Of a stretch of 64,000 nucleotides of DNA, positions 23,173 to 34,793 are shown piece by piece. The position numbers and the translations under genes are program-made. Numbering within the stretch: position 1 is the first letter of the stretch; the number at the start of each line of letters is the position of its first letter. This stretch comes from Muricea muricata (taxonomy: Eukaryota > Cnidaria > Anthozoa > Malacalcyonacea > Plexauridae). Where the stretch lies: assembly GCA_963855995.1 (NCBI GenBank), contig OY979716.1, forward strand, positions 52,413,158 through 52,477,157, in the 5' to 3' direction. The notes under the pieces were generated by a model that was not told where the DNA came from, ran no database searches, and worked only from the letters and a program-made list of their open reading frames with translations.

Positions 23173-26100
23173 ATGAATATTATAGTGTGCGTGGTATTGT
23201 TTATAACACATTGTAGTTTTGAATGGGAACATTATGGCGATGATAAGGTATGCATCCTTCATATTGCATCGCTGTCAGGCCCCGGAAATTTTATCCCATT
23301 CAGCAAAGTTAAACAAGGAACTGCAACTGAGAAGCTCCAGCGGCTATTAGATATTCGAAATCAACGTCTTAATGAAGCATACGATTCTCCACATTGGATG
23401 CAATCTATCTGCGATCAAATTCCCGCCTGTCTTCCCGAAGACCTGGATAGCTTTGGGTATCATCGACAGTGTTACCAGCGTTTTATCAGCAACCTAGATC
23501 GACTAGCAATAAAAGATCCATGTGGATCATCCTTGCAACAGCAGCAATCCCGTTTGCCACGTAGATTAACTGGCGATTTTGGACCTCTCTTCCCACCTGA
23601 GTGCATTTTTTGCGAAAAATTGGGGATCAAAGCTGGAACTGGCATATGGAGAAAAACAGAAAGATGTGAAAGCTTTTCGTCTTGGAAGAACAGAGAGAAT
23701 GCTTGGGAACAAATACAATTTCGTGCTGAGAAGATGGGAATGGAGCGGCTTTATCATCAAGTAAAAGATGTAGATCTTTTTGCTGTCGAGGCAAAGTATC
23801 ATCCATCATGCTTAAAAGCCTTTCGCACGTCATTCGCTAACCACGAGCGCAAAGTTTCCAACCTTCATAAACCACAAGATACCAAACAAATGCTCGAATT
23901 TATTGCTCACGAGAAGGCATTCAGCTTCGTTTTAGAACACGTTAAAACCCGAGTTGTGCAACAGAAAGGAATTGCTAAACTTGTTAATTTGTGCACCCTC
24001 TATGTTGACGACCTAAAACGTAACAATTACCGTAACGATCAGTTTCGAGCAGAGAAACTCCTGAAATGGCTGCAGAGCAACCCAGTTTCAGAGGATCTTT
24101 TGTTCACCAAGGTTGATCCTGGGAGACAGGGAGCAGTGACCTTCTGGCTGCTATGTAGTAAAAAAGTGTCATTGACTGATACTCTATCTGGGGCTTATAA
24201 CCTTGGAAATGCCGACAAATGTTCAGACGCCGCTCAAATACTTCGCGGTGGCGTCCTCAATGCTTATAAGAACAACAAAGAGTTGCCCTGGCCACCAACG
24301 GCAGATGACATGGAACTAAATGCTGAGAACTTCTTACCTGCCGAGCTTACCAGGTTCCTGAGTCTGCTGATAGCTGGTAAGGAAGTAAATGAGACAAGGG
24401 AGAAGGTGAGGCGCTTAATATTCTCCATTGGTCAAGACCTATGCCGCACTGCTACTAATGGTACATGGAAATTGCTGAAGCACATCCTCCTTTGTGTCAC
24501 CGTTAGACACTTGTTTCGAAGCAAGAAGTTAACTAGCATTCTCAACAGGCTTGGACATTCAGAGAGCTACGACTTTGGCTTAGAATTGGAAACTTCTCTC
24601 ACGAAAGCTTTGGACGAGTCTTCTACTCATTTAACACCTCAAATTATCAAAGGAGAAGGCAACGTAGTTTTTCATTGTGAATGGGACAACCTGAACAAGA
24701 CCACCACCAATTTGCTTGGCAGTAGTATTGTCAACAGTGCTGGACGTATCATGTTGCAGGAAGTTAGGCCTGGGTTTGATAATGTATGTGCGCGAAAACT
24801 GCCTGTGTATCGGAAGTCAAATCAGCGTTGTCATAGTGTCGACACACCTGTGACACTAGCGCCCTTAAATTTTAAACACATCGGCCCTAATTTTCCAGAT
24901 GGTTGTACATTCACACCCCCACTGGAGACTGCCGTAGTCTTCGATACCAAGTTGCAAGAATACTACGTTTGGCTCTTTGCCAGATATATTGGAAGCAGCG
25001 GAGTTCAATCTGTGCCTGGGTTTGGTGGGTTTATATCTGCTACTGGAACACCACCAGCTAGAAAGTCTACCATTGATTATTTTACACCAATCCACCAACC
25101 CATTACAGATAATTCAGTTGTGCGTGAGCTTCTCAAGCGCTCGGAAGAAGCATCGATCGAAGTTGGCCAGAAGTGGGTGATAAGCACGTTTGACCTAGGA
25201 GTGTGCATGAAGGCCCTTCCAATCATTAGGCGATGGCCAGAAGAGTTCGCAAAGCATGTAGTTGTCATTGGACCGTTTCACACGTCCATGAACTATATTG
25301 GTACGCTTACAAATAAGAAGATGCGCGGCTCCGGGTATGCTGAGATCCTGACTGAAGCCCAGCTGGTGAACAGCGGATCCATGAAGGGCGTCCTAAGTGG
25401 GAAGGCATATGCTAAGTCCCTTTTCTGTTTGAAAGTTGTATGTGAAGCAATGGAAAGGCTGCTAATTGAGCGATTTTGCGAGGAAGAAAACATTCCAATT
25501 GATGATCCAGAAGTGCTTCTCAACCTCATTGATAGTTGTAATCGTGATAACCTAGATTCTGCTGTGAAAGATACTTCTGTATTGAATCTGGTTGGTAGAT
25601 ATCAGTCCTATGAGAAGAAAGTGTCAGAGGGTCATCTTGGCAAGACTGCTGCTTCCTGGATGTCATTCATCACACACTGCCATCTTGTTTTCATGCTCCT
25701 CTATTCCGTGAAAACAAACAACTTTGAGATGTTTCATAGATGTAATGGGAAGATGGCCTCTCTGTTCTTTGCATTTGATGGGCACAATTACTCCAGGTAT
25801 GCAATTACTGTGGGACTAGTTAATGGGCTCATTAAAGCTCATTGCCAAGTTTTTTAGATGGAAATTTTTCACACTAACCTTGAAAAGTTTTTTTTACTTT
25901 ATTAAGGTATCTTGTGTGGATGGAGATTTTTCTCACTAACCTTGAAAAGATGCACCCCGACGCCAAGGAGTTACTGCCCAAGCGAGGAATTGCGGTGGCA
26001 CGGTCACTAGTACCAGGAGGGCTGAGTGCTGTGGACAAGACGATGGAAGAGGCTCATGCGATTCGCTAAATCAACGGGTATAGTCAATTCGTGTAATTTT

Positions 26101-28505
26101 TTCATGCAAGTTAGACGTCTGTATAAACACCCAGTTCTAAATATAATATTTGCACTGTTCAGCTTAACATTATAGGCCATACTCTTCATGGACTTCACGG
26201 GCACGAGCAAGTGAGAGATTGCAAGATAAACATACAGGGTTTTAATTATTTTTGATACTACGCCAGTGAACTAATCAGCATTCCTGAGTTCTGTGATCAT
26301 TAATATTTGGGTAATTATGTATACAATACTTTCTTATTCAGGAGGCTTTTCTGGACTGTACAATCAGTTTGGAACTTACCAAAAGTGGTGCCGCACCACC
26401 TCTGCACGTGCCCAGTTCTACGAAAGAACATTACAAATGACGAATCTCGTTTCTGATCCGGATAATCCAAGGTCAAACAGGCACCGTGAATTGGAAAGGG
26501 CAGAGATCGCGAAGAGTGAACGGGCTGTTATGTGCATTATTGATGCAATTAAAAGCTTCACTAATCCTTTCAATATCGCTAACAAAGATAAGCTATACTG
26601 CTTGGCTTCTGGTGCCCCGGTTTCGACCGATATTGAAACAGATGTTCTTCAGGCAGAAGCTGTCGGTGATGCTGCTAAGATGGAATTCAACCAAAGCCTT
26701 CAAAATGGTGACGCAGATTGTTTCTTCAACCCAATAAAGAAGAAAAAACTCAAAACCATGGAAACTTGCAGTAAAAAGGTTACTCTCACATCCTCGCAAG
26801 GAAAGGTATTCACTTGGTTTTGTTAATTAAATATAATAGTCGATTTTCTGTTATACCAACTACCACGAAATGTGCGCGTATGTCCACTGGAAACTAGTGA
26901 TCGCTATGTCTTGGGTAACAGCTTCTTGTGTGATTGCAGGTAGTGCAGTACCAGGAACAGAGCAGCCTTGCTTTTCTGCTTCTAGTTAAGTCGCAGAACC
27001 AAGAAGAGCCATTAGATTTGGGCGAATTAATGAAATTTCCTCTACTCCCAGTGCCTCCAAGTCTAGGAACTCCTGATGGTTTCTTTACCAAAACGAACAA
27101 GGCTGCAATTCTCCATTACCTCCTTGAAGACGCTACATCGGATGATCTCTCTTATCCGCAAAACGCACTATTCATCCAAGACGACATGGCTCTCCTCCAT
27201 ACATTGAAAAATCTTCCCCAGACGTGCGGACAGATTTGCTTGCAAGTGCTCGATCAAATGGTGGCTAAAAAGAACTTCCTTTTTTCGACGGATTGCTACC
27301 ATAAAGATTCAATCAAGACACAAGAACGACTGAGGAGAGGTAGCTCCGAGAGGATGCTAATTGCTGGTCCAGCTACAAGGAGGCCTTACGACTTCAAGAT
27401 GTTTCTTGCTAATGGTGAAAACAAGAAACAGCTTTGTCAGTTGATGTTACGGGTGTGGAGTGACCAACAAGCATTGTCGAGGCTAGAAAAGACAGAAATG
27501 GCAGTTCTCATTGTAGAAGGAAGAGCTTATCAACTGCATCCTTCAAACAGCGAGGTAAATTGATTTACATAATTGACTTAATTTAAGATGTTATCTATGC
27601 ATCCGTGCATAAGTATCCGTATTTAAAAAAGCTCTCATGTTTAGTGCGAGGTACGTGAAATCCCGCAACTCTACAGCAACCAAGAAGAGACAGATACAAG
27701 AGTCATCTTATATCTCCAATATGCAGTCACGCTCGGGTACAAGAGTGCGGTAGTACGAACACCGGACACCGACATCTTTGTAATCCTTCTCTACCACGCT
27801 CACGCCATCAATCTGACGATTTACTTAGACACGGGCTCAGGTAAACATCGTCGGCTAGTCAACGTATCAGATCTGGCAGAGTCCCTGGGAAAAAGCTATT
27901 GTGCTGCTCTGCTGGGCTTATATGTTTTTACGGGTGAAGACTGCACAAGTTCTTTTAAAGGAAAAGGTAAGGTAACACCTCTGAAGAAGCTCGAAAAGAA
28001 GCCCAAATTTCAAGAAGCTTTCCAACGCCTGGGCGATAGCTGGGTCCTTGAAGAAGATATCATTAAGAAACTGGAACACTTCACTTGCATCATGTATGGA
28101 CAGTGTCGTGAGTCCTCAGTAGAGGCTATTCGGCTCAAGATGCTACGCAGAATGGTTGTTGAAGATGAACGACTGACCTCAAAATCTAAGATTGATCTTG
28201 GCCGCCTACCTCCGTGCTACTCCGCTCTAAAGGCCCATATCCAGCGTGTCAACCATCGTGTGGCGCTCTACAAGCGTGCTGCTTAAGCTATCATCGAGAA
28301 GCCAAAGGCATTCAAGCAAGACCAAAGCTGGACTATAACTGATGATGGCATTTTGGAACCCAATTGGTGCTGTGGCAAGGTGTTGCCAGCTGCTTTAGTT
28401 GATATACTTGTTAGCACTGTTGACGAGAACAACGACGATGAAGAGGAAGAGGGCGAAGAAGAATTTGATGATGAATATTTTGATAGTGATGAAGATGATT
28501 TATAG
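23173..28505 (+). pseudogene. Large spliced DDE-like transposase with C-terminal XPG/PIN-like nuclease
   Basis: Five exons with GT-AG borders: 23173-25796, 25907-about 26078, 26342-26805, 26940-27554, 27645-28505. N-terminal zinc modules are seen (ECIFCEK paired with AKYHPSCLKAF; also FGYHRQCYQRF). A DDE-like core follows: HCEWDNLN (first D), ISTFDLGVCMKALPI (second D), then the VDKTMEE acidic block. The last exon holds an XPG/FEN-type nuclease signature (YSNQEETDTRVILY, then VVRTPDTDIFVILL) and a very acidic tail. Very similar uncharacterised proteins are abundant in cnidarians. Two breaks were seen: two bases missing after ...MEE near 26057, and an in-frame TAA at 28284-28286, after which the family sequence continues to 28505. 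The ORF start at 23173 is probably internal to an exon. Confidence 0.65.
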
Positions 28506-29022
28506 ACTAAATTCAAAACAGTAACATAAAGACTTGAAGAGCTTAAAAAACAACCATATAGTTTCAAACAGTGCTCTCAGCAGTTTTATGTTATGAACTT
28601 CCTGTATTGCTGGCCATTTTCTTGGCAATGTTATGCATGCCTTGGCAAGTCAGCTTACTAAATATAACACAAAACCATACTTCTCGTTGTTTTATAATTG
28701 ATTTAGGGAAGCCAAAGCAACTGTCATCACCGTTTTATCGAAAGCGAACAAGAGATTTATAAAAATCACATTTTCCAAAATGGCGGAAGTGATTTGCATA
28801 TTTGGCGGCAAATAATTTGCGGAGTAACTTAATATTTTTTTGGTAATTGTGTGGTAGTGTTCTTTGGCTCTAAAAACATTCTTTTACACATGTATTTGTG
28901 CAGATAGAGGTATGTTTATGTTGGTTTTAGCTGCAACTGCATTCTTTTGAAAATGGACACTGACTCGCATGTACTTCCATAAACTGGTGTTAAAAAAGGT
29001 ACGTGGGACACTTTGATCACCA

Positions 29023-29764
29023 GACTTGGATCAAGTCCGTCTCTCTAAAGTGCGAAGAGAATCGAGGGAATTGAAACTGCAATAATCGCACCGCAAGCGA
29101 GCGCGCCGCAAAGTGGCGCGCGAGGGAGAGACTCACTTGCACAGTTTCGAATCAGATTTATTATTTTGGTGGGAAATGGTATTAATAGACTAGGTGTTAT
29201 TTTTAGCGATTTTGTTACAAATAAGGAAGCCCGCCGGCGCTTCGCGGGCGGCAGAAGTTAACTGATAAATTTTATTTCAAACGCTACTCGAAGCATGGCA
29301 GGTAGCGAAGATAGTACAACTACTCCAACTAAAATTATAACCCGATTGAAATTGCCGAATAACACAAATGAAACCGTATGTATTGTTTGCGGAAATACGG
29401 AAACCACATAAGCTTCGACAGCCTTTCACTGATTGCCCTTAATCTTATCGTATCCAAGTTTACACAAGCCATATTCAATGCTATCTTGAAGCTAGTTCAT
29501 AGCAATTTATACCAGACACGAAGATAGACAGAATGGTGGTGTGTATCAGTGAACAAGACATTATTTCTTCTGTATTGCAATTAGCATAAATTATTGCCAT
29601 CTGGTTATGACGCGTTACCGACTGAAAAATCAGTCGGTAAATTTGGCGCGCTTGCAGGTGAGCCAAGTCCGTCTCTCCTGCAAACTTTCCCGCGTAAATG
29701 CACCTTGCTTCTCCTCGGCCTTGCTTCCCTTCGGACTTTAGAGAGACGGACTTGGTCCAAGTCT
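29023..29764. mobile_element. MULE-type non-autonomous element (742 bp)
   Basis: Starts AGACTTGGATCAAGTCCGTC and ends with its complement GACGGACTTGGTCCAAGTCT; about 30 bp of terminal inverted repeat differ at one base. TTTGATCACC (10 bp) stands on both sides (29013-29022 and 29766-29775). It is a duplication of the host arm, because the uninterrupted left arm has it once. A 9-11 bp duplication points to Mutator-like elements. Inside lie GC-rich palindromes (GCGCGCCGCAAAGTGGCGCGC near 29100) and a short coding-like segment at 29295. Confidence 0.8.
29295..29412 (+). CDS. Short coding-like segment in the MULE-type element
   Basis: ATGGCAGGTAGCGAAG... opens 38 codons (MAGSEDSTTTPTKIITRLKL, then ...VCIVCGNTETT) with one CxxC pair. 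It could be a captured host exon, as in Pack-MULEs, or the start of a lost zinc-finger gene. Too short for a firm call. Confidence 0.25.
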
Positions 29765-29924
29765 ATTTGATCACCTGTTAACGTCAAAAACCATTTTCTG
29801 CACATATTAACATTTCTAGTAATGCTAGTTAGAAAATGATTTCAGGGGGGTGCATGGGAACCCCCACTTCCGACTAAACTACTGTTGATGTAGCTTGGAT
29901 TATACGTTAAATGAAAACACTCAA

Positions 29925-30450
29925 TTAAAGCACACATACAGCTTTGTGGTCAGAGAAATAGGTTTCTAAAATTTTTGAAATAGCTTGTGATTCTGGTAAA
30001 TTTGTGTAAATATGATCTATTAATGTTTGATTATCTGTAGTGCCACCAGATACCAGTTGCCTATAGCTACCGTGACTAATAAAAAGGTTATACAAGGGCC
30101 TTCTGCTGGCTCCATCCAACCAATTAATATTAAAATCACCCATAAAAATGTTATATTGAGTGGATAAATTTAAAACTTCATTTAGTGCTGTACAGAGGTG
30201 CTGTACCAGGATTCTTGGTGATCAATGTATAGCTATAATAGTAACGTGTGGAAGAATCGTTAGTTTCATAATTGTAATCTTAATGCCCATGATATTAAGG
30301 CTACGTGGATATCCAGGTATAAATTCAACACGACTATATACTGCCATACCACCATAGGGTCTTGACGTTATTGGTGACTGGGAATCATTTCTAAATGAGG
30401 TGTACCCGTCTATTTCATACATGGTATCATTGTCAGTGTCACCTTGGGAA
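29925..30450 (-). pseudogene. Helitron APE-type endonuclease domain
   Basis: Motifs of the exonuclease-endonuclease-phosphatase fold in order: GGMAVYSRVEFIPGYPRSLN, then FMGDFNINWLD (metal-binding Asp/Asn), then TLIDHIYTN, then YFSDHKAV (catalytic Asp-His). The N-terminal block with the catalytic Glu (usually xETH) is missing: the frame runs straight from helicase motif VI (TIHCSQGDT) into DNDTMYEIDGYTSF, so a deletion seems to have fused the two domains. A frame change near 30180-30220 separates the two halves. Confidence 0.75.
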
Positions 30451-31954
30451 CAGTGAATTGTTTTAGCAGTTGCAGGTCTTAACGGAAATTGTTTTCTTAC
30501 AACTTGAGCTGCTTGATTTCTACCCACAGCAAACTGAGTGGTTATTGGTTTTATTGGAGTCCATGTTGCTTCAATACCTTGTGCGTAAAGGTGTTTATTT
30601 TCATGTCTTGTCTTCTCACCTACATCATTATGGTCAAACTGTACCCATATTATTTCTAATGGTTTATCCCTTTGATTTAGTTGTATCTTTTTAACAACAT
30701 TACCGGAACCATTAGTCATCCCATCGTCAGTTCGTAGATTTAAAGCTATTTCTGTTCTTTCACCTGCTGATAACTGAAGGATTGATCTTATTTGTTTAGT
30801 TTTTTGATGCAGGATTTTGTCACAAAGTTGAGCAGAATTAGCCTCTATGACACTGTCTACTGCTTTGATGGCATACTTCTCACCTTTTCCTTCCCGATGA
30901 ACTCGTTCATTGAATGTACGTATCTTGTTATTTTGTATAAACAAATGTGGTGCATCCATTGGATCATGAATGCCATTTTCTTCAATTACCCTTTCCTTCA
31001 GTTTCAAGATATCATTTCGATATGCTTGCCTTCTCTTAATCGGTTTAGTATTTCAGCAAACACCATGCTTTCCTTTTGTCTCATAATTTCATCCAACTCA
31101 AACATCTTAAAGTGTTCTTGCCATTTATTAGAAGAAAGAATTGCATAATCAGAATTGTCAAGATTTGGAATATATATCTATCCATTATGGGCTCGAGTTG
31201 AAACAGGTCGCCAATTGCAATGATGCTTACACCACCGAAGTCTTCTTTACTTCCCTTGATATCTTTTAGTCTATTGTTAATCTGAATGTTGAACATTGTA
31301 CTCTCAACCATTGAGATTTTATCTAGGGATATTAGTTTTACACCTACAAGTAGACAGCGTAAAGTGTTTAGCCTGCTGGAATCAAGAGGTTTGTAAATTT
31401 TTGAATACTGACATGCAGGTATTGCCAGTGTACTATGTATTGTAGTACCCTTTATGTTATAAGCTGCCTTACCAGTGGGTGCAAGCATTAATATCTTTAC
31501 TTGGAAAATACTTTACTTGGAAATCATCACCTGCTCTTGTATTATAATACTTAAGTGCTGTCTGATAAAGTGACTTAGTGACATGTGACTTGCCAACTCC
31601 AGCTCCACCACTGAGAAAACAGTAGAATGGGTTGTCAGATGTTTTAATACGATGCAAAACATGATAGAAACATTCCTTTTGCATTTTGTTCAACTTCTGT
31701 ACCATTTTCCTGTAGTCATCATCCTGCAATTCGTTTAATATCAGCTGCTCAGCATTTGATGCCGCAGAAGGAATTCCAAGATCACCAGAAAGATCATAGT
31801 TTTCATGAAAATCAGGGTGAAGGTCTTGTGCACCTTCATGCTCATCTTGGCATTCAATATTTTCTGTTCCTGGTGCAATGTGGTCATAATTAGCATCGTT
31901 TTCATCCATGTTATTAAGCTGATCTTGAATTTCATTTAGATCTTCATTGCACAT
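30450..31954 (-). pseudogene. Helitron PIF1-like helicase
   Basis: Frames at 31954-31469, 31488-31081 and 31007-30222 give SF1 helicase motifs: Walker A GGAGVGKSHVTKSL (31587-31609), MLAPTGKAAYNIKGTTIHS, Walker B-like LISLDKISMV, GDLFQLEPI, RTDDGMTNGSGNVVK, EIIWVQFDH and TIHCSQGDT. In this family Walker B reads LDEISMV; the Glu is Lys here, which would abolish ATP hydrolysis. At 31496-31527 a 16-bp tandem copy of TTTACTTGGAAAATAC shifts the frame between the Walker A piece and the next motif. Everything after motif VI is missing. Confidence 0.85.
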
Positions 31955-32075
31955 TGCGCATATTGTTTCATTTGCTTATTTATTGTGTCTTTAACGTGCA
32001 TGTAGTAGTCGTGATAGGAAAAGCAACTGCCTAATAAATCAGTTGTTTCATTCCTCCATGATGTAAATAACATGA

Positions 32076-33138
32076 TTAGCTCACGGTAATGGTTTTCAGA
32101 ATCCACCTGTTTATTAAAGCAAACACTTCGGATAATTCTAGCTTTTGACCTTTTCTTATACTTAGATATGTTTGTCTTTGTTTTTCGTCCTCATCACCAT
32201 CGGCATTATCATCAATGTTATCATCATCAAACTCTGTCTTTAAAGGAAAACCATCGATGTCAAGTTCTCGATTTTGTTTTCTGTATAGTTGTTTACCACA
32301 CTGATCATACCATGCAGCCCAATCAGCAAGAGAGACATGCTCAAGACTAGAAGGCCGCTTTGTGTATCTTTTTATCAAGCCAGATGCATAGATCTCGTCA
32401 GAATCATCATCTATTTCACTAATTTCCTGTAAAGGTTTCAACAAATGAACTTGGTTTTCTGGAGGGGAAGTACTTATGAATACTACTTCATGAGACGATT
32501 TTCTCATAGGAAGCTGCAGGACTATATATACTGCTTCTTGGGCACTAATTTCGACATTATTTAAAAATTTATTGCCAATATCTCTCACTTGCTGTTTAAC
32601 AGTAGAGTTTCCTTTTCTCGCTTCATTACAAGCAGCTCTGAGTAGCTCACTCATGCCTTTTTGGGCCTTGGAAATATGTGACACAATGTACATCGCACAT
32701 GCATAAATATCAAGGACAATATGAATATCTATATTTGCTCTCCATGCACAAGACAGGCAGAATTATAATTAGTAATTCTTAATTCATTTGGCTGCCTCCT
32801 TAAGAATACAGTTGGTGCCTTGAGGCTTGATCGAACAGCAAGCATATAATTTTGTTCTGTCATTTTCAGATTTACTAATAACTGGGTAAATGTAATGTCG
32901 TCTCCCTCTTTTAAATCGTTTAAATGTTTTTGTATCAACTTCCAGTTATTTTTGTGATGTTTAAGTTCACTATCTCCTATGTCAATATCTAGTGGATAAA
33001 GAATTTTAGTTAACCTCATTGGTGGTTGTGGGTAGTTGAAACGACAAATTGCTTTAGACTTTTGCTTTAGACTTATGTGCATCTTCATGCCATATTAGCA
33101 TATGAATGTGAGGCGAGCCTCTTTGTTGATATTCAACT
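32076..33138 (-). pseudogene. Helitron Rep nuclease core (HUH and Tyr motifs)
   Basis: The relaxase-like Rep nicks and joins single strands during rolling-circle transposition. [13 protein letters not shown] gives the HUH metal site (HIH at 33102-33110). KMTEQNYMLAVRSSLKAP, FLRRQPNELRITNYN and then YIVSHISKAQKGMSELLRA (tyrosine helix, 32640-32690) follow. The frames are 33088-32729 and 32693-32076, so a break lies near 32700, where a few residues linking LVHGEQI to MYIVSHIS are out of frame. The C-terminal part (SLADWAAWYD) is as in other Helitrons. Confidence 0.85.
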
Positions 33139-34171
33139 CTATAGAACCAGTCTGCAATTTTTCCTAAAGGTGCAGCTTTTGCTCTTGAGAAAAGTTCGAA
33201 TAAATTGATTTATTTGATAATCAAAGTGCCTAGCACATGTAACTGAATCACTCTGAATCAACTTGCTTTTCTCCTCCCAGTTGAGGTTTTGAAGCTCAAA
33301 GTCACTGTATTCTTTGTTGTTGACAAGTTTCCCAAGTATTCTTAGAAGATGTATCCACTGTGTTTCCGCAGAAGAGAAACTACAAAACAACAAAGCTGGT
33401 CCCAACTGTCTTATCATTGCAACTATATCCTTTTTAGCTTTTTCAAAATATGGAGGTGAGCCTCTCAAGGCCCTTAAAAACCTAAACCCTTGATCATGGT
33501 GAACCAGATTGTCTATAGCACCTGGTTGTTTCAATTGTCCAGCAGTAATTGTGCCATCATTTCCTTTGCATTTCCTCAGAGCAATTTGACATTGACCAAG
33601 TAAAGTTTTCATTTGCAATTTCTTTGCTTTGAAAAAGATATTTTCCACACACATTGCTGCTCTTCGATCAGATCGTCTTAACTCAGATTCACAAATTTCA
33701 CTATAATGAACATCAGTTAGTCTATTTGCATTATCTGGCCTTTTCTGACCAAGAAATATTCCTGGGTATGCTAATTCCTCTGAATACTTATGCAGAAATA
33801 TACTCATAGGCCTACTCTGCCTTCACCTGGTGCAACATTTAGGATATACTGACGTTCAGTATCGGTCATAAAATCTGGAGCTGTCAGCATAGTGTCTGTA
33901 ACTCCAGCAGCTGTTTCAGCCTCATCTTCAAGTGTTGACTGTGTGTTATTTGACAGTGTATCACAATCAACGTCCGATAAATCTTTGACATTTGTTTCCA
34001 CATGTTCCTGCTCAACAGTTAGCAAAAGATCAGGCGTACTTTTAAGCCAAGTGTCATTAAATGTTATACCTTCCTCTCTATAAAGACTACTGTTATCAAC
34101 AAGCCATTGCGCAGCTTGCACTACCTTGTGTGGCCATACATTCAAGGATAAAGCTGAACGGAGTAATTTCA
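33139..34171 (-). pseudogene. Helitron N-terminal domain, part 2
   Basis: Frames 34145-33804 (NVWPHKVVQAAQWLVDNSSL) and 33807-33139 (MSIFLHKYSEELAYPGIFLG, then KKDIVAMIRQLGPALLFCSF, SSAETQWIHLLRILGKL) are the Helitron_like_N region that precedes Rep. A one-base shift near 33200 separates it from the HUH block (other frame: [20 protein letters not shown]). Confidence 0.8.
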
Positions 34172-34793
34172 GAATACCCGGCCAAATGTTCGCGCTTTCT
34201 TTGGGTCATGAGACATGGCTACTTTTCTCTATATCTGTGTCTTTTCCGACCACATGTTACGTGGCTACATGGCTTCGTGCGATATCTATGACTACCTTAG
34301 TACCTGACTACTAAGAGGGAGCGCGTAGCGCGAGAATCATTACTCGCCCTTTAGCTAAATTTGGTGAAGTAGATACAGTCCCAGTGAGTGAGAATAGTCT
34401 TAAATATAATACCTTTTGCTATAAAGTTTAATATAGCAAAAAAGTGCGCTTACGTCTAAGTCAACTGTGACATATTTGCTAGTTATATGAGTATCGGTAT
34501 ACACAAAACACGTGGGTACCCATATCACTGTGACACATATTACTTTATGTAGCTATATTATGCACGGTACTTGTCGAATATTAGTTTATGTAGCTATATT
34601 ATGCACGGTACTTGTACTGTAGCCACGTAGCCAGTAGCCATTTGCTACATAGCGTCTTCTCACCTGCCCAGTATTCTAAAGTTATGCCGAAATAAACAGT
34701 GTATTTAATATCATTTCTGTAGCCGAGTAGCCATGTTGTCACGTAGCCATGTAGCCACACATAAAATTTACTGTACTTTGATGGCCAGGTATT
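34172..34793. mobile_element. Fold-back element inserted in the Helitron Rep gene
   Basis: Ends AGAATACCCGGCCAAAT and, reversed, GAGAATACCTGGCCATCAAAG are inverted copies. The insert falls between two parts of one protein: LKRRLQNKSS on one side and LSLNVWPHKVVQAAQWL on the other are contiguous in other Helitrons. It holds a tandem 36-bp copy (TTTATGTAGCTATATTATGC, then ACGGTACTTGT) at 34548-34618 and many GTAGCCACGTAGCC words. Confidence 0.7.

Larger units (their letters stand above)
21331..29884 (+). mobile_element. 8.5 kb DNA transposon with XPG/PIN-nuclease transposase (Academ-like)
   Basis: Long inverted repeats bound the unit. The left end begins CTGTAGTTCAGTAGGAAGTA; the right end, reversed, begins CAGTAGTTTAGTCGGAAGTG, and both continue GGGGTTCCCATGCACCCCCC. 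The arms are about 450 bp. One long spliced gene on the plus strand fills the interior. The combination of large size, zinc-finger N-terminus, DDE-like core and a C-terminal XPG/FEN-like nuclease fits what is described for Academ elements; this assignment is from memory and is the least certain part. No clear target duplication was found next to the ends. A 742-bp element interrupts the right arm. Confidence 0.6.
28678..29884. repeat. Right terminal inverted repeat, split by an insertion
   Basis: 28678-29022 and 29766-29884 together mirror 21331-21785. The part between is the 742-bp element flanked by a duplicated TTTGATCACC. Confidence 0.8.
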
